Shown here: piece after piece, positions 26,070 through 34,529 of the stretch
How the letters are laid out: each line of letters opens with the position of its first letter
Numbering within the stretch: the first letter of the stretch is position 1
NCBI GenBank assembly: GCA_017415185.1
Contig: JAFQHZ010000014.1
Coordinates: 1 to 56,638, forward strand
Source: Candidatus Gastranaerophilales bacterium
GTDB lineage: Bacteria; Cyanobacteriota; Vampirovibrionia; Gastranaerophilales; Gastranaerophilaceae
Length of the DNA stretch: 56,638 nucleotides
Direction of reading: 5' to 3'
Notes under the pieces: generated by a model
Told to the model about the DNA's origin: nothing
Seen by the model: only the letters and a program-made list of their open reading frames with translations
The model's database searches: none
Position numbers and translations under genes: made by a program

Positions 26070-27389
26070 TTAATCTTGTATTAATCTAAGATTTCCATAT
26101 GTATCAAATTGTTGTCTTATGTCAATATTTCCTAATGCATCAAGATATTCAACACAATATCCATTTTTCAACATATCAAATCTAATAACATTTCCATCAA
26201 TTGTTGCTGTATATGCCCCAGAACCAATCACATCATCGTTGCAAACAAAACTTCCAAAATCCATTTCCCAAGTTTTTGCGCCAATTGTTGCTGTTCCTAA
26301 TACAAAATCAAAAGTTGCATAAACACCTTTATTAACAACAAATTGTCTTGAATTAATAGAACCAGTTTTGATATCAAAAGTTGTTATAACTTGATCAACT
26401 TCGTCTTTTACAGCAGTTTTGTCAGTTGTCGTTACAACAATTGAATCTGTTTTATATGCATAATTTGAAACAGTTTGAGGTTTATTGTCTTTATATTCAA
26501 TTACTTCAATAATTTTTCCATCTTCATCGTAAGTTGTTTTTTGTGCAACATTTGAATCAGAATTAGAACCTTCATATCTTACATATTCCAATTCACCATT
26601 CATTTTTGTTTTCAAGACAACAAATTGTTCAAAAATTAAACCTTCATAATCATTTCCAAATTTTGGCTTCATTGTTCCTAAATCAAAGCTAAATTTTAAA
26701 CCATTAAGAACAATTGTGTCTTCTGGAGAAGTTTTTTGTTCTGGTTGTGTTGGAGCAGGCTCTTCAACAGGAGCGTCTGGAGTTTGAGTTTGTGCAATAT
26801 TAATATATTCAATATTAATATTTTCTCTTGCAATAGCGTCAACACGAATTTTTGAACCAATTCGAATAACGTTTCTATCTTCCCAAGCGCCAGGGTTATC
26901 TGCTTCTAAAAGTTCATAATATGGAATAAGTTTTTCATCAGGAGTATCTTGGTCTAATTTTGCATAATATTTAACAATATCAGCCAATCTATCGCCTTCT
27001 TTAACGGTATGATAATCAGGAGTTCTTTGGTTTAATGGACGAGTTGTTATAACTTCAACATAAATTGGTTGCACTTGTTGAGTCATTTGATTATAAGCAT
27101 CTTGCGAAGGTATATTTTCCATTGTCTCCGTATAAGAGCTTGATGGAGCAGTTTGAGATTGATTTTGAGAAGGTGTTTGATTTGTTTTTACATTTGGAAT
27201 TCCAAATATTGTTGTTAAAACAGCTGCAATTGCAAGACCGACTCCGCCTATAACTTGTGCAGGTTTAACAGTAGTTTGTTTTGATGGTTTTGATTGAGGC
27301 TTTTTAGGAGCTTCACTTAAAAATCTGCCTTTTGATTTTGCTCTAAAAGCAGTGTTATTGTATGAATTTATTGAAGTTATGTTCATCAT
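26070..27389 (-). CDS. LysM-domain protein with N-terminal TAFRAK tag and one membrane segment
   Basis: A 439-aa protein. It opens with MMNITSINSYNNTAFRAK, another copy of the recurring F-x-A segment, then has a basic stretch and a hydrophobic helix at about residues 46-64 that could anchor it in the inner membrane. A Ser/Gln/Pro-rich linker leads to a LysM-like region at about 125-190 (YHTVKEGDRLADIVKYY ... IRIGSKIRV), which would bind peptidoglycan. The C-terminal 200 residues are beta-rich with DEDGKIIEVIEY and DTYGNLRLIQD segments resembling YD/MORN-like repeats. AAAGGA precedes the ATG by a few bases. Role in the envelope is inferred. Confidence 0.75.
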   Translation of the reverse strand: MMNITSINSYNNTAFRAKSKGRFLSEAPKKPQSKPSKQTTVKPAQVIGGVGLAIAAVLTTIFGIPNVKTNQTPSQNQSQTAPSSSYTETMENIPSQDAYNQMTQQVQPIYVEVITTRPLNQRTPDYHTVKEGDRLADIVKYYAKLDQDTPDEKLIPYYELLEADNPGAWEDRNVIRIGSKIRVDAIARENINIEYINIAQTQTPDAPVEEPAPTQPEQKTSPEDTIVLNGLKFSFDLGTMKPKFGNDYEGLIFEQFVVLKTKMNGELEYVRYEGSNSDSNVAQKTTYDEDGKIIEVIEYKDNKPQTVSNYAYKTDSIVVTTTDKTAVKDEVDQVITTFDIKTGSINSRQFVVNKGVYATFDFVLGTATIGAKTWEMDFGSFVCNDDVIGSGAYTATIDGNVIRFDMLKNGYCVEYLDALGNIDIRQQFDTYGNLRLIQD

Positions 27390-27495
27390 TTTTTCCTTTT
27401 GTTAAATATAAGCGTAAATATACAAAACTTGAGAAAAAAATATTTTGCTAATAGATAATTTTAATGTTTTAAGTCGTATATCTAATTAAAACAAT

Positions 27496-27527
27496 AAAAA
27501 ACCAAAGGCAAAACACCCTTGGTTTTT
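27496..27527 (-). terminator. Terminator of the 118-aa exported-protein gene
   Basis: An imperfect 11-bp stem (AAAACCAAGG against CCTTTGGTTTT, one bulged base) followed by a T-run on the minus strand, about 30 bases after the stop at 27557. Confidence 0.75.
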
Positions 27528-27556
27528 AAATTATTGATAATTGAGCAATTTAAAAT

Positions 27557-27913
27557 TTAATAGCCCAATCTCAACATGTATTCTGTTAAATCGGCACTTT
27601 GTTTTCTGCCCCAAGCAACAAAACAAGAATTCAAACCTGCTTGGTCAGTAGGGTCTTTTGATTGAATGCATCCCCAAGTTTGATTAATTAATTGTTGTCT
27701 ATTTATATTGCTTCTTGCAAAATTTGCAACCTGTTGCTTTTTGTCTTGCGAAATTGGCATAGATTGAATTTGTTGAGTTGCAGTTGATAAATAAGTTGAA
27801 ATAAATAAGTCGTAAAGCGCTTTTTTCTGCTCGCTTGAATATTCATACGAAAAAGCAACGGAATTAAAACCAAACGCCAAAACAAAAACCAAACCAATTA
27901 ACATTTTTTTCAT
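27557..27913 (-). CDS. Small exported protein
   Basis: A 118-aa protein with a signal peptide (residues 1-20, ending VAFS or nearby). The mature part is helical and Gln-rich with two cysteines (in WGCIQSKD and NSCFVAW) that could form a disulfide in the periplasm. AAGGAG lies 9 bases before the ATG. No family is recognised. It forms a single-gene unit with its own terminator and lies beside the repeat-dense region. Confidence 0.75.
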   Translation of the reverse strand: MKKMLIGLVFVLAFGFNSVAFSYEYSSEQKKALYDLFISTYLSTATQQIQSMPISQDKKQQVANFARSNINRQQLINQTWGCIQSKDPTDQAGLNSCFVAWGRKQSADLTEYMLRLGY

Positions 27914-28013
27914 TTTCTACACTCCTTAGATATTCATACGATATAAATACCCAAAATTTTTCAAACGAAACATTGATTTTTAATATATATAACCGGATGT
28001 TCTTGAAAAAAAA

Positions 28014-28481
28014 TGTAATCTATTCAACTACCCTATAACTCCCTGTGTGTTTGAGTTTGAGGCTACTTCCCTCGGTTTTGGTTGGACAAAGTAATTATGT
28101 CCGAAATGTCCGTTTCGTGTCCTTTGCCTATCCTCAACTTGTCCCTCAAATGTCCTTTATATATTTAAACTTTAGCGTTTTTATAAAGTGTAATCGAAAA
28201 TTTTCGATTACATTTTCAATTACATTAGTTTTTTACTTCCCACTTTAGGGGAAGTACTTTTTTCCCTCTCATAATAACGACTTCCGCCCTAGAGGGAAGT
28301 TGTTAAACAAAATCTCGAAAAATGTAATTGAACACATTTCAATTACATTTTAATAAAATAGGTTTAAATTAAGTTATTAAAAGAGTTTAGGGCTAATTTT
28401 ATAAATATTGTTTTTATGGAAGAAAAGAGAAAATTTGCATAAATTTTTATGCAAATGTAATTGAAAGTATGTAATTGAAAA
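28014..28481. repeat. Eight copies of TGTAATTGAAAA in direct and inverted arrangement
   Basis: Copies lie at 28014 (partial), 28189-28200, 28201-28212 (inverted), 28213-28224 (inverted), 28323-28334, 28336-28347 (inverted), 28456-28467 and 28470-28481. The second and third together form a perfect 24-bp palindrome; the fifth and sixth form a hairpin with one base between the arms. Two hairpins with ACTTCC arms (28236-28256, 28280-28300) and one with ATTTGCATAAA arms near 28433-28456 lie between. The whole 27914-28562 stretch has no supported gene. It looks like an operator or iteron array controlling, or carried with, the restriction-modification gene that follows. Confidence 0.75.
28098..28155. 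repeat. Cluster of five TGTCC pentamers
   Basis: TGTCC occurs five times within 58 bases on the plus strand (about 28098, 28107, 28118, 28140 and 28151), with one inverted copy (GGACA) at 28084. This is far above what AT-rich sequence should give. It may be a decayed coding remnant or binding sites; nothing decides between these. Confidence 0.4.
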
Positions 28482-28562
28482 TTTTTGTAATAATAAATAA
28501 AAAATGTTAAGTTTTTGCCCTGCATTTTAAAAGAAATTAGTATATAAATGGAGAGTTTAATT

Positions 28563-31382
28563 ATGAATACGATGCCATTAGAAAAAGATACCATATATTT
28601 AATTAACAGAAGTCTTGAGAATTTAGGCTGGAAGTTTGAGGGTAAAGATAAAAATGTCTATCAGGAACAACCAAGAACAGAGGCTGAAAGACGAGTTTTA
28701 GAACACAAACGTCCTGACTATGTTTTGTATTCAAAAGATCATGAACCCTTAATTGTTATTGAGGCAAAGAAAAAAGGAGAACGTATTGATTCTGCTCTTG
28801 AACAGGGTATTTTTTATGCTAAAAAATTAAAAGCGCCTTTAGTTTTTGCAACTGACGGCGTATTTTGCAAATCTTTCCATACTCAAGCAAATAAGACACC
28901 ATTGCTTAATGGTGAAGAACTTGACGAATTTATTCGTGAAGCCATGGCTATGAAATTTTTGGGTGAATGGAATGTGAATACCGTCAGTCAAAAAGTTCAA
29001 TACGACAGACAAGAACTGATTAAAATATTTGATACTGCCAACAACATGCTACGTAGTGAGGGTTTAAGAGCAGGCGAAGAACGTTTTGGCGAATTTGCAA
29101 ATATATTATTTTTGAAACTCATTAGCGAAAGTGAACAAAATAAACTTAATATGGGTATTCATACTGATTTTAATTTTTCAACTTGTAGTTGGGATATAAT
29201 CAAAAAACAATCATCAAGTAGCCGTGTTGAATACATAAATAACATGGTTTACAAAAAATTGAACGATTTGTATAATACCGAAATTTTTACATCATTAAAG
29301 ATTAGAGATAATGATGTGCTTAAAGAAATCATGGGATTACTTGACCCATTGGTTTTGACAGATATTGATAGTGATGTAAAGGGTGATGCCTTTGAATATT
29401 TCTTAAAAGCTTCAACTGCTACAAAGAACGATTTAGGTGAATATTTCACACCAAGACATATTGTAAAAACTATGGTGCGTTTGGTTAATCCGCAAATAGG
29501 CGAAAAAGTTTATGATCCGTTCTGTGGAACAGGCGGTTTTTTGATTGAAAGCTTTAGGCATATTTACAACAATATGCCACGCAACAAAGAAACAGAAAAA
29601 ATGTTGCGAGAAAACACTATTTTTGGTAATGAAATCACAAGTACGGCAAGAATTACCAAAATGAATATGATTTTGGCAGGTGACGGACATAGTGGCATTC
29701 ACATGCAAGATAGTTTGGCAAATCCAGTCGAGGGCAAATATGATGTTGTTTTAGCAAATATGCCGTATTCACAAAGGACAAAACATGGTTCATTGTATGA
29801 TTTACCGTCTACAAATGGTGACAGTATTTGTGTTCAGCACTGCATGAAAGCAATTAGCTCTACATCTGAAAACGGCAGAATGGCTATTGTCGTTCCTGAG
29901 GGATTTTTATTTAAAAAGGAATTAGCAAAAACAAGAGAATATTTGCTTGAAAATAGTGAATTGCAAAGTATTATATCACTTCCTCAAGGCGTATTTTTGC
30001 CATATACAAGTGTTAAAACAAATATTATTTATGCAACTAAAATTAACCAAAAAATTGCAAAAGCTAGTAAAAGAAGTAATTTTTGGTATTTTGAGGTAAA
30101 AAGTGACGGATATTCACTTGATAATCACAGACGTAAACTTGAAACTCCAAGCGATTTACAAAAATATGAAGAATTTCGTAAATTTGATTCTGAACAAGAA
30201 GAAGAGATGTTTAATGTTGGATTTAATATTATTCCATTAGAAAAAGTAGCTGAAAATAGATATATATTATTAGGTAATCGTTACAAAGCAAGAAAAAGTG
30301 TAAATACAAAATATGGTACAGTACAATTAAATCAAATTCTTGATTATGAACAACCTACAAAGTATATAGTTCACAGTACAGAATACAATGACAAATTTCC
30401 AACACCTGTTCTGACAGCAGGTAAAACTTTTCTGTTAGGTTATACAGATGAACGTGACGGTATATATCAAGCGACAAAAGAAAATCCAGTAATTATTTTT
30501 GATGATTTTACAACAGCAACAAAACTTGTAGATTTTCCTTTTAAGGTTAAATCTTCAGCTATGAAGATTCTAAAAACCAAAAAAAATGATATAAATATAC
30601 GATATGCGTATTACGCAATGAACGGCATAAAATTCAATAGTATAACCCACAAAAGATATTGGTTAGATGAATTTTCCAAATTACATATTCCATTACCATC
30701 ATTACAGGTTCAAAATAGAATAGTTGAAGAGCTGGATAGTTATCAACAAATTATTGACGGGGCAAAAAAAATTGTAGACAATTACAAACCAAATATCAAA
30801 ATTAGACCAGAATATAATATGGTAAAAGTCGAAGATGTTGTTGATTTTATAAGTGGAGTAACTCTATCAGTTGGACAATGTGAAGATAAAAACGGTATTC
30901 CATTAATAACAATAGCAGATGTCGATGAAAATGGAACTATAATTTATGACACAATTCGTAAAGTAAGAACATCAAAAAATACAACAAAACTTCAAAAGGG
31001 CGATTTGCTTTTTAACTGGCGTAATGGTAGCAAACATTTAGTTGGAAAAACTGCTTTGTTTGATAAAGAAGGGGAGTATATATTTGCTTCATTTTTATTA
31101 GGTTTACGACCAAGAAAATCTGTTGATAATAGATTTTTATGGATAATTCTTAATCAATATAGAAGAAATGGTATATATTTGAATCAAATGAGACAACAAG
31201 TAAATGGTTTATTTAATAGAGAAGAATTAAAAGATATTTTAATCCCACTACCACCTATTGAAGAACAAAAAGAAATTGTTGCAAAAATTGAGGCAGAACA
31301 AGCTTTAATAGAACCCAACAAACAAATTATTGAAGTTTTTTCAAAGAAAATTCAAGACCGAATTAGTGAAATTTTCCAATAA
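28563..31382 (+). CDS. Single-chain restriction-modification enzyme (nuclease, N6-adenine methylase and specificity domains)
   Basis: A 939-aa protein joining three parts. Residues about 1-135 are an HsdR-type N-terminal nuclease domain with PDYVLYS and, 11 residues on, IEAKK, the PD-(D/E)xK catalytic pattern. Residues about 145-560 are an HsdM-like N6-adenine methylase with DPFCGTGGFLIES (SAM site) and LANMPYSQR, a variant of the NPPY motif. Residues about 575-939 are an HsdS-like region with two target-recognition domains, each ended by a conserved helix (IPLPSLQVQNRIVEEL and IPLPPIEEQKEIVAKI). No helicase domain is present. This matches type IIB/IIG enzymes, which both cut and methylate. 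The start at 28563 has GGAGAG upstream. It stands alone and is likely horizontally acquired. Confidence 0.88.
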   Translation: MNTMPLEKDTIYLINRSLENLGWKFEGKDKNVYQEQPRTEAERRVLEHKRPDYVLYSKDHEPLIVIEAKKKGERIDSALEQGIFYAKKLKAPLVFATDGVFCKSFHTQANKTPLLNGEELDEFIREAMAMKFLGEWNVNTVSQKVQYDRQELIKIFDTANNMLRSEGLRAGEERFGEFANILFLKLISESEQNKLNMGIHTDFNFSTCSWDIIKKQSSSSRVEYINNMVYKKLNDLYNTEIFTSLKIRDNDVLKEIMGLLDPLVLTDIDSDVKGDAFEYFLKASTATKNDLGEYFTPRHIVKTMVRLVNPQIGEKVYDPFCGTGGFLIESFRHIYNNMPRNKETEKMLRENTIFGNEITSTARITKMNMILAGDGHSGIHMQDSLANPVEGKYDVVLANMPYSQRTKHGSLYDLPSTNGDSICVQHCMKAISSTSENGRMAIVVPEGFLFKKELAKTREYLLENSELQSIISLPQGVFLPYTSVKTNIIYATKINQKIAKASKRSNFWYFEVKSDGYSLDNHRRKLETPSDLQKYEEFRKFDSEQEEEMFNVGFNIIPLEKVAENRYILLGNRYKARKSVNTKYGTVQLNQILDYEQPTKYIVHSTEYNDKFPTPVLTAGKTFLLGYTDERDGIYQATKENPVIIFDDFTTATKLVDFPFKVKSSAMKILKTKKNDINIRYAYYAMNGIKFNSITHKRYWLDEFSKLHIPLPSLQVQNRIVEELDSYQQIIDGAKKIVDNYKPNIKIRPEYNMVKVEDVVDFISGVTLSVGQCEDKNGIPLITIADVDENGTIIYDTIRKVRTSKNTTKLQKGDLLFNWRNGSKHLVGKTALFDKEGEYIFASFLLGLRPRKSVDNRFLWIILNQYRRNGIYLNQMRQQVNGLFNREELKDILIPLPPIEEQKEIVAKIEAEQALIEPNKQIIEVFSKKIQDRISEIFQ

Positions 31383-31596
31383 ACACAATAATATTTCAAA
31401 ACCAACTGTCCAAAACTCTCATTTTTAGAGTTAAATTCTCGTTTTGCAGTCGGAAATTCTCAACCTGCAAGACAATTTATATTTAAAAGTATTGCTATTT
31501 TTTTAAATTTAAAGGATGGAATCATAGCAAAATGCAAACAATTGAGCATTTTTCAAGAGGGCGACCCTTGAGGTCGCATCCCGAATGGCAACAAAA

Positions 31597-31619
31597 AAGA
31601 CAAGTCTGAAACTTGTCTT
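31597..31619 (-). terminator. Terminator of the tRNA gene
   Basis: A perfect 9-bp stem (AAGACAAGT/ACTTGTCTT, 5-base loop) followed by a T-run on the minus strand, 3 bases beyond the encoded CCA end of the tRNA. Confidence 0.85.
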
Positions 31620-31622
31620 AAA

Positions 31623-31686
<64 letters not shown>

Positions 31687-31697
<11 letters not shown>

Positions 31698-31734
31698 ACG
31701 GTAATTTTATTTAATTGTCTCAGGGCTTGCGGTA
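31687..31734. repeat. 48-bp tandem duplication, copy 1 (tRNA 5' end plus promoter)
   Basis: This 48-base unit contains the first 11 bases of the tRNA gene and its upstream promoter region. It recurs at 31796-31843 with one substitution and an offset of 109 bases. Confidence 0.9.
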
Positions 31735-31795
31735 GCGCTCTGCGCTATCCTTCCCTCCACTTCGGAAGATACTTAATCTTCCTCGCGGAGTCCTT

Positions 31796-31843
31796 GCCAT
31801 AGCCCCACGGTAATTTTATTTAGTTGTCTCAGGGCTTGCGGTA
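31796..31843. repeat. 48-bp tandem duplication, copy 2
   Basis: The distal copy repeats the TAAAAT box and the first 11 bases of the tRNA, then runs into unrelated sequence containing the inverted repeat GGAAGAT...ATCTTCC. Transcription from it would read through to the real tRNA. A further short piece (ACCCCACGG) follows at about 31844-31852. Confidence 0.9.
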
Positions 31844-31941
31844 ACCCCACGGTTTAACTTTAATCATTCTAGCAAATAATGAAATATTTTCAAGTTAATT
31901 TTTCATTCGCAATTTTAATCTTTCACAAGACTTACTAAATT

Positions 31942-32502
31942 ATGAAATTAAATATTCAAAATGTATCCTTTAGTGCATTAATCCCCAAAGAAAAAACCGC
32001 CTTACAAAACAAAAAAACAGGCGAATTTGAACCTGCGATTTTTTGCGAAGTTGATTGCAAAGACAAAAACGATTATCAAATTTTCACTCCATTAAAAGAA
32101 TCCTGGGAATATGGGCTTTGCCTTGAATTAACTTCAAATTGGAAATATGGAAACTATGCCAATAAAATTCCCGATCCTCGTGGGCATTATATCTTACAAA
32201 AAGAAAGCGGCGAAATTCTTGCAATATGCAGAACTACTGAAGCAGATGGCACTATACGAATCGACTATCTTGAATCAAAACCGCAAACAGTCTATCGCTT
32301 TGCTGGTCAAATGATGTTATCAAGAATTGCAAAAGAAGGAATCAAAAAAGGCTACAAAAAATTAACAATTCCATATCCTGTTGAAGGAACAGAAAGATTT
32401 TACAAAAATGCTTGCGGTTTCAAAGAACAAAATGATGGATATATTATGGAAAACGAAGAATTAATTGATTTTGTAGCTAATTCACCAAGAAAAATCAATT
32501 AA
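31942..32502 (+). CDS. GNAT-like acetyltransferase family protein, paralogue 2, with VSFSA tag
   Basis: A 186-aa protein opening MKLNIQNVSFSALIPK, with the F-x-A segment at residues 10-12. The C-terminal half reads IDYLESKP, then FAGQMMLSRIAKEGIKKGYKKL and TERFYKNACGF, as in GNAT acetyltransferases: a helix that would hold acetyl-CoA followed by the strand and the F-Y-x-x-x-G-F element. It is homologous to the protein at 25444-26040 across its whole length. No Shine-Dalgarno is visible. Substrate unknown; the strong match of tag and body between the two copies shows the tag is part of the inherited protein. Confidence 0.72.
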   Translation: MKLNIQNVSFSALIPKEKTALQNKKTGEFEPAIFCEVDCKDKNDYQIFTPLKESWEYGLCLELTSNWKYGNYANKIPDPRGHYILQKESGEILAICRTTEADGTIRIDYLESKPQTVYRFAGQMMLSRIAKEGIKKGYKKLTIPYPVEGTERFYKNACGFKEQNDGYIMENEELIDFVANSPRKIN

Positions 32503-32542
32503 TCAAGTTTTCATGACCCAATTTTTAAGATAAACTAAAAAT

Positions 32543-33001
32543 ATGGTTTTAAGGATTGTTTTAGTATTACTATTTTTCACTTTAAGCGCAGATGCTAAGC
32601 ATTTGTTTCCCGAAAAATATTATCAAGAAATTTGGTGTTCAAAAAATAATGGTCAACTTGAAGCAAAATTAATTGACAACACAAGAATTGATTGCCTTAC
32701 TCAAACTCAAGCAGTCGAATTTGATTTTGCTTCAAAATGGGCTGAAGCAATTGGTCAAAGTCTTTATTACGGAAGAATGACAGGAAAAACCCCAGCAATA
32801 GTTTTAATAATCGAAAAAGAATCCGATTTTAAATATTACACAAAAATAAAGCCCCTTTGTGAAGATTACAAAATAAATCTTTCATATATAACCCCACTCG
32901 ACAAACCAGCAAAACCCAACAAACTCTATTATTTAGTACAATTCATAGAGTTTATCATGAAGGTTTTTAAAGAATTAATGAAATTACTTTCCTATTTCTA
33001 A
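32543..33001 (+). CDS. Conserved exported protein with nuclease-like core
   Basis: A 152-aa protein with a signal peptide (residues 1-18, ending ADA). The body contains RIDCLTQTQAVEFDFASKW followed by AEAIGQSLYYGRMTGK and a strand AIVLIIEK. I recall a widespread small-protein family with this block; the spacing of Asp, Glu-x-Asp and Lys is like a PD-(D/E)xK nuclease core, but this is inference. A hydrophobic/basic helix closes the protein. No Shine-Dalgarno; a weak TAAACT box lies 6 bases before the ATG. It overlaps flgC on the other strand by 18 bases. Confidence 0.7.
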   Translation: MVLRIVLVLLFFTLSADAKHLFPEKYYQEIWCSKNNGQLEAKLIDNTRIDCLTQTQAVEFDFASKWAEAIGQSLYYGRMTGKTPAIVLIIEKESDFKYYTKIKPLCEDYKINLSYITPLDKPAKPNKLYYLVQFIEFIMKVFKELMKLLSYF

Positions 33002-33418
33002 GGATGCAACGGCCATCGCTTTTGAAATAGACATTACACCCAAAGAAGCCTCGAATGCACGTTGCGCAATTGTTGCATCGGCAATGTCAACCATTGCATT
33101 AGTGTTTGATGTTCTAATATATCCATTTTCATCGGCGTCAGGATGCCCTGGTTTATATATTTTTGTTCCTGGGGTTGGATCTTCAACTATACCGTCAAAA
33201 TTAACTCCACCCATAGAACTTGAACCCGTAAGCGCACCAACGCCCATTGAAGATAAAACGGTTGCAAAGCTTTGATCTTGATTTGAAGAAATAATAGGAA
33301 TTTTTCTAGTATAATTTGGCGTATCAATATTGGCAATGTTTTTTGCTGCTATTTCAACACGTTTGCCATGAACAGTTAAGCCTTCGCCGCCAATTTTAAA
33401 TGCATTCATTAAACCCAT
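32984..33418 (-). CDS. flgC: Flagellar basal-body rod protein FlgC
   Basis: A 144-aa protein with the rod/hook signature near the N-terminus (AAKNIANIDTPNYTRK) and the C-terminal heptad helix containing MVDIADATIAQRAFEAS. FlgC is one of the proximal rod subunits of the flagellar basal body, exported by the flagellar type III apparatus. It is last in the operon of four rod genes, 15 bases after flgB. Length is typical for the family. Confidence 0.93.
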   Translation of the reverse strand: MGLMNAFKIGGEGLTVHGKRVEIAAKNIANIDTPNYTRKIPIISSNQDQSFATVLSSMGVGALTGSSSMGGVNFDGIVEDPTPGTKIYKPGHPDADENGYIRTSNTNAMVDIADATIAQRAFEASLGVMSISKAMAVASLEIGK

Positions 33419-33433
33419 GATTTACCCCTCAAA

Positions 33434-33793
33434 TTATCCATTAGCCGACACATTAAGCGCAGTTTTAATTTCTGTAATCGTGCTTGATAATCTTCTTACT
33501 GCAACGTTATACAACAAATAGTTTTCTTGGACTTTTGCTAATTCTTCCTCAGGAGTGATGTTTTCTCCAGTTGAACTTGAAGAAATAGGGCTAGGTCCAT
33601 ATTTTTCAACCAAATTTGCCTCAAGACGAGAAGAAATTCCAGTATTTAAATATTGAGAAAAATCAACATCTTTTCTTCTATATCCCTTTGTGTGCATATT
33701 TGCAATGTTATCAGAAAGACATTCTTGTCTTTGCGAAATCATTGACAACATTTTTTGTGGTTCATTTAACAGATGCATTGGCACTATGCCCAT
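33434..33793 (-). CDS. flgB: Flagellar basal-body rod protein FlgB
   Basis: A 119-aa protein with SDNIANMHTKGYRRKDVDF near residue 27, the FlgB version of the rod signature, and a short C-terminal helix (NYLLYNVAVRRLSSTI). FlgB is a proximal rod subunit. It lies between the FlgG-like gene and flgC, which is the usual flgBC order, though fliE is not adjacent here. Confidence 0.92.
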   Translation of the reverse strand: MGIVPMHLLNEPQKMLSMISQRQECLSDNIANMHTKGYRRKDVDFSQYLNTGISSRLEANLVEKYGPSPISSSSTGENITPEEELAKVQENYLLYNVAVRRLSSTITEIKTALNVSANG

Positions 33794-33803
33794 TTTTACT
33801 CCT

Positions 33804-34520
33804 TTATTGAGTTAAATTAATCGCTTCGTCATACATTGTATTAATCGCTTTCATTAGCGAATTGCTTGCCAAAATTGAAGCATTTATACGAGAAACAGTA
33901 TAAATATCGGAAATTACATCAACATTAGCACGCTCTATACCATATTGTTTAATATAATTATGGTCTTCAACAAGTTTCATTTTTCCAGAATTTTCTGTTG
34001 CAACAAATTCATTAGCGCCAACATCCTTTAGTGCTTCAGGATTCTCAAATTGAACAACCGGAATTGTTCCAACGTATTCTGGTTCATCAAAAACTCTTTT
34101 ATATGTATAAATATCGCCATTTGTTCTAATTTCAATTTTTTCGCAAGTTCCGTCAATTTTTATACCAGACCCAACCAAATCGCCAGTTTTTGTAACAAGA
34201 AAACCGTCTTTATTTTTCATAAAAGAACCATCTCTTGTATATCTTATTTCGCCATTTGGAGTTGTAACAGGAATATATCCGGCTCCTTGAAGAGCAATAT
34301 CAAGAGGATTATTAGTAATTAAATAATCGCCTGTTTTCATATCAACCCTCTCAACGCCATGTACTGACCCATCAGCGTCAATTATTTCTTCAAAGCGAAC
34401 TGATTTATATCCATTAGTATTCACATTTGCAAAATTTTGAGTAATATATGCCAATTTATCAAATTCAACTGACATATTTGTTGTGGCTTTTCTTATAATA
34501 CCTTGTAAATTATATGCCAT
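33804..34520 (-). CDS. Flagellar rod protein of the FlgF/FlgG family
   Basis: A 238-aa protein with NFANVNTNGYKSVRFEE near residue 29 (rod signature) and the core FlgF/FlgG beta domain (NNPLDIALQGAGYIPV, then IRYTRDGSFMKNKDGFLVT). Such proteins build the rod; FlgG is about 260 and FlgF about 250 residues, so length does not settle which this is. The neighbouring paralogue is the other member. The start follows its paralogue by 9 bases. Confidence 0.88.
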   Translation of the reverse strand: MAYNLQGIIRKATTNMSVEFDKLAYITQNFANVNTNGYKSVRFEEIIDADGSVHGVERVDMKTGDYLITNNPLDIALQGAGYIPVTTPNGEIRYTRDGSFMKNKDGFLVTKTGDLVGSGIKIDGTCEKIEIRTNGDIYTYKRVFDEPEYVGTIPVVQFENPEALKDVGANEFVATENSGKMKLVEDHNYIKQYGIERANVDVISDIYTVSRINASILASNSLMKAINTMYDEAINLTQ

Positions 34521-34529
34521 AAATTACCC

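Noticed and set aside
28014-28481. CRISPR array
   Set aside because: The TGTAATTGAAAA units are only 12 bases, irregularly spaced and in both orientations; no spacers of constant length and no cas genes.
31561-31577. GCGACC/GGTCGC hairpin downstream of the RM gene
   Set aside because: Six-bp stem without a T-run on either strand and 180 bases from the gene end; too little to call a terminator or an RNA gene.
31796-31852. A second, pseudogene tRNA
   Set aside because: Only the first 11 bases of the tRNA are repeated; no cloverleaf can form from the remainder.
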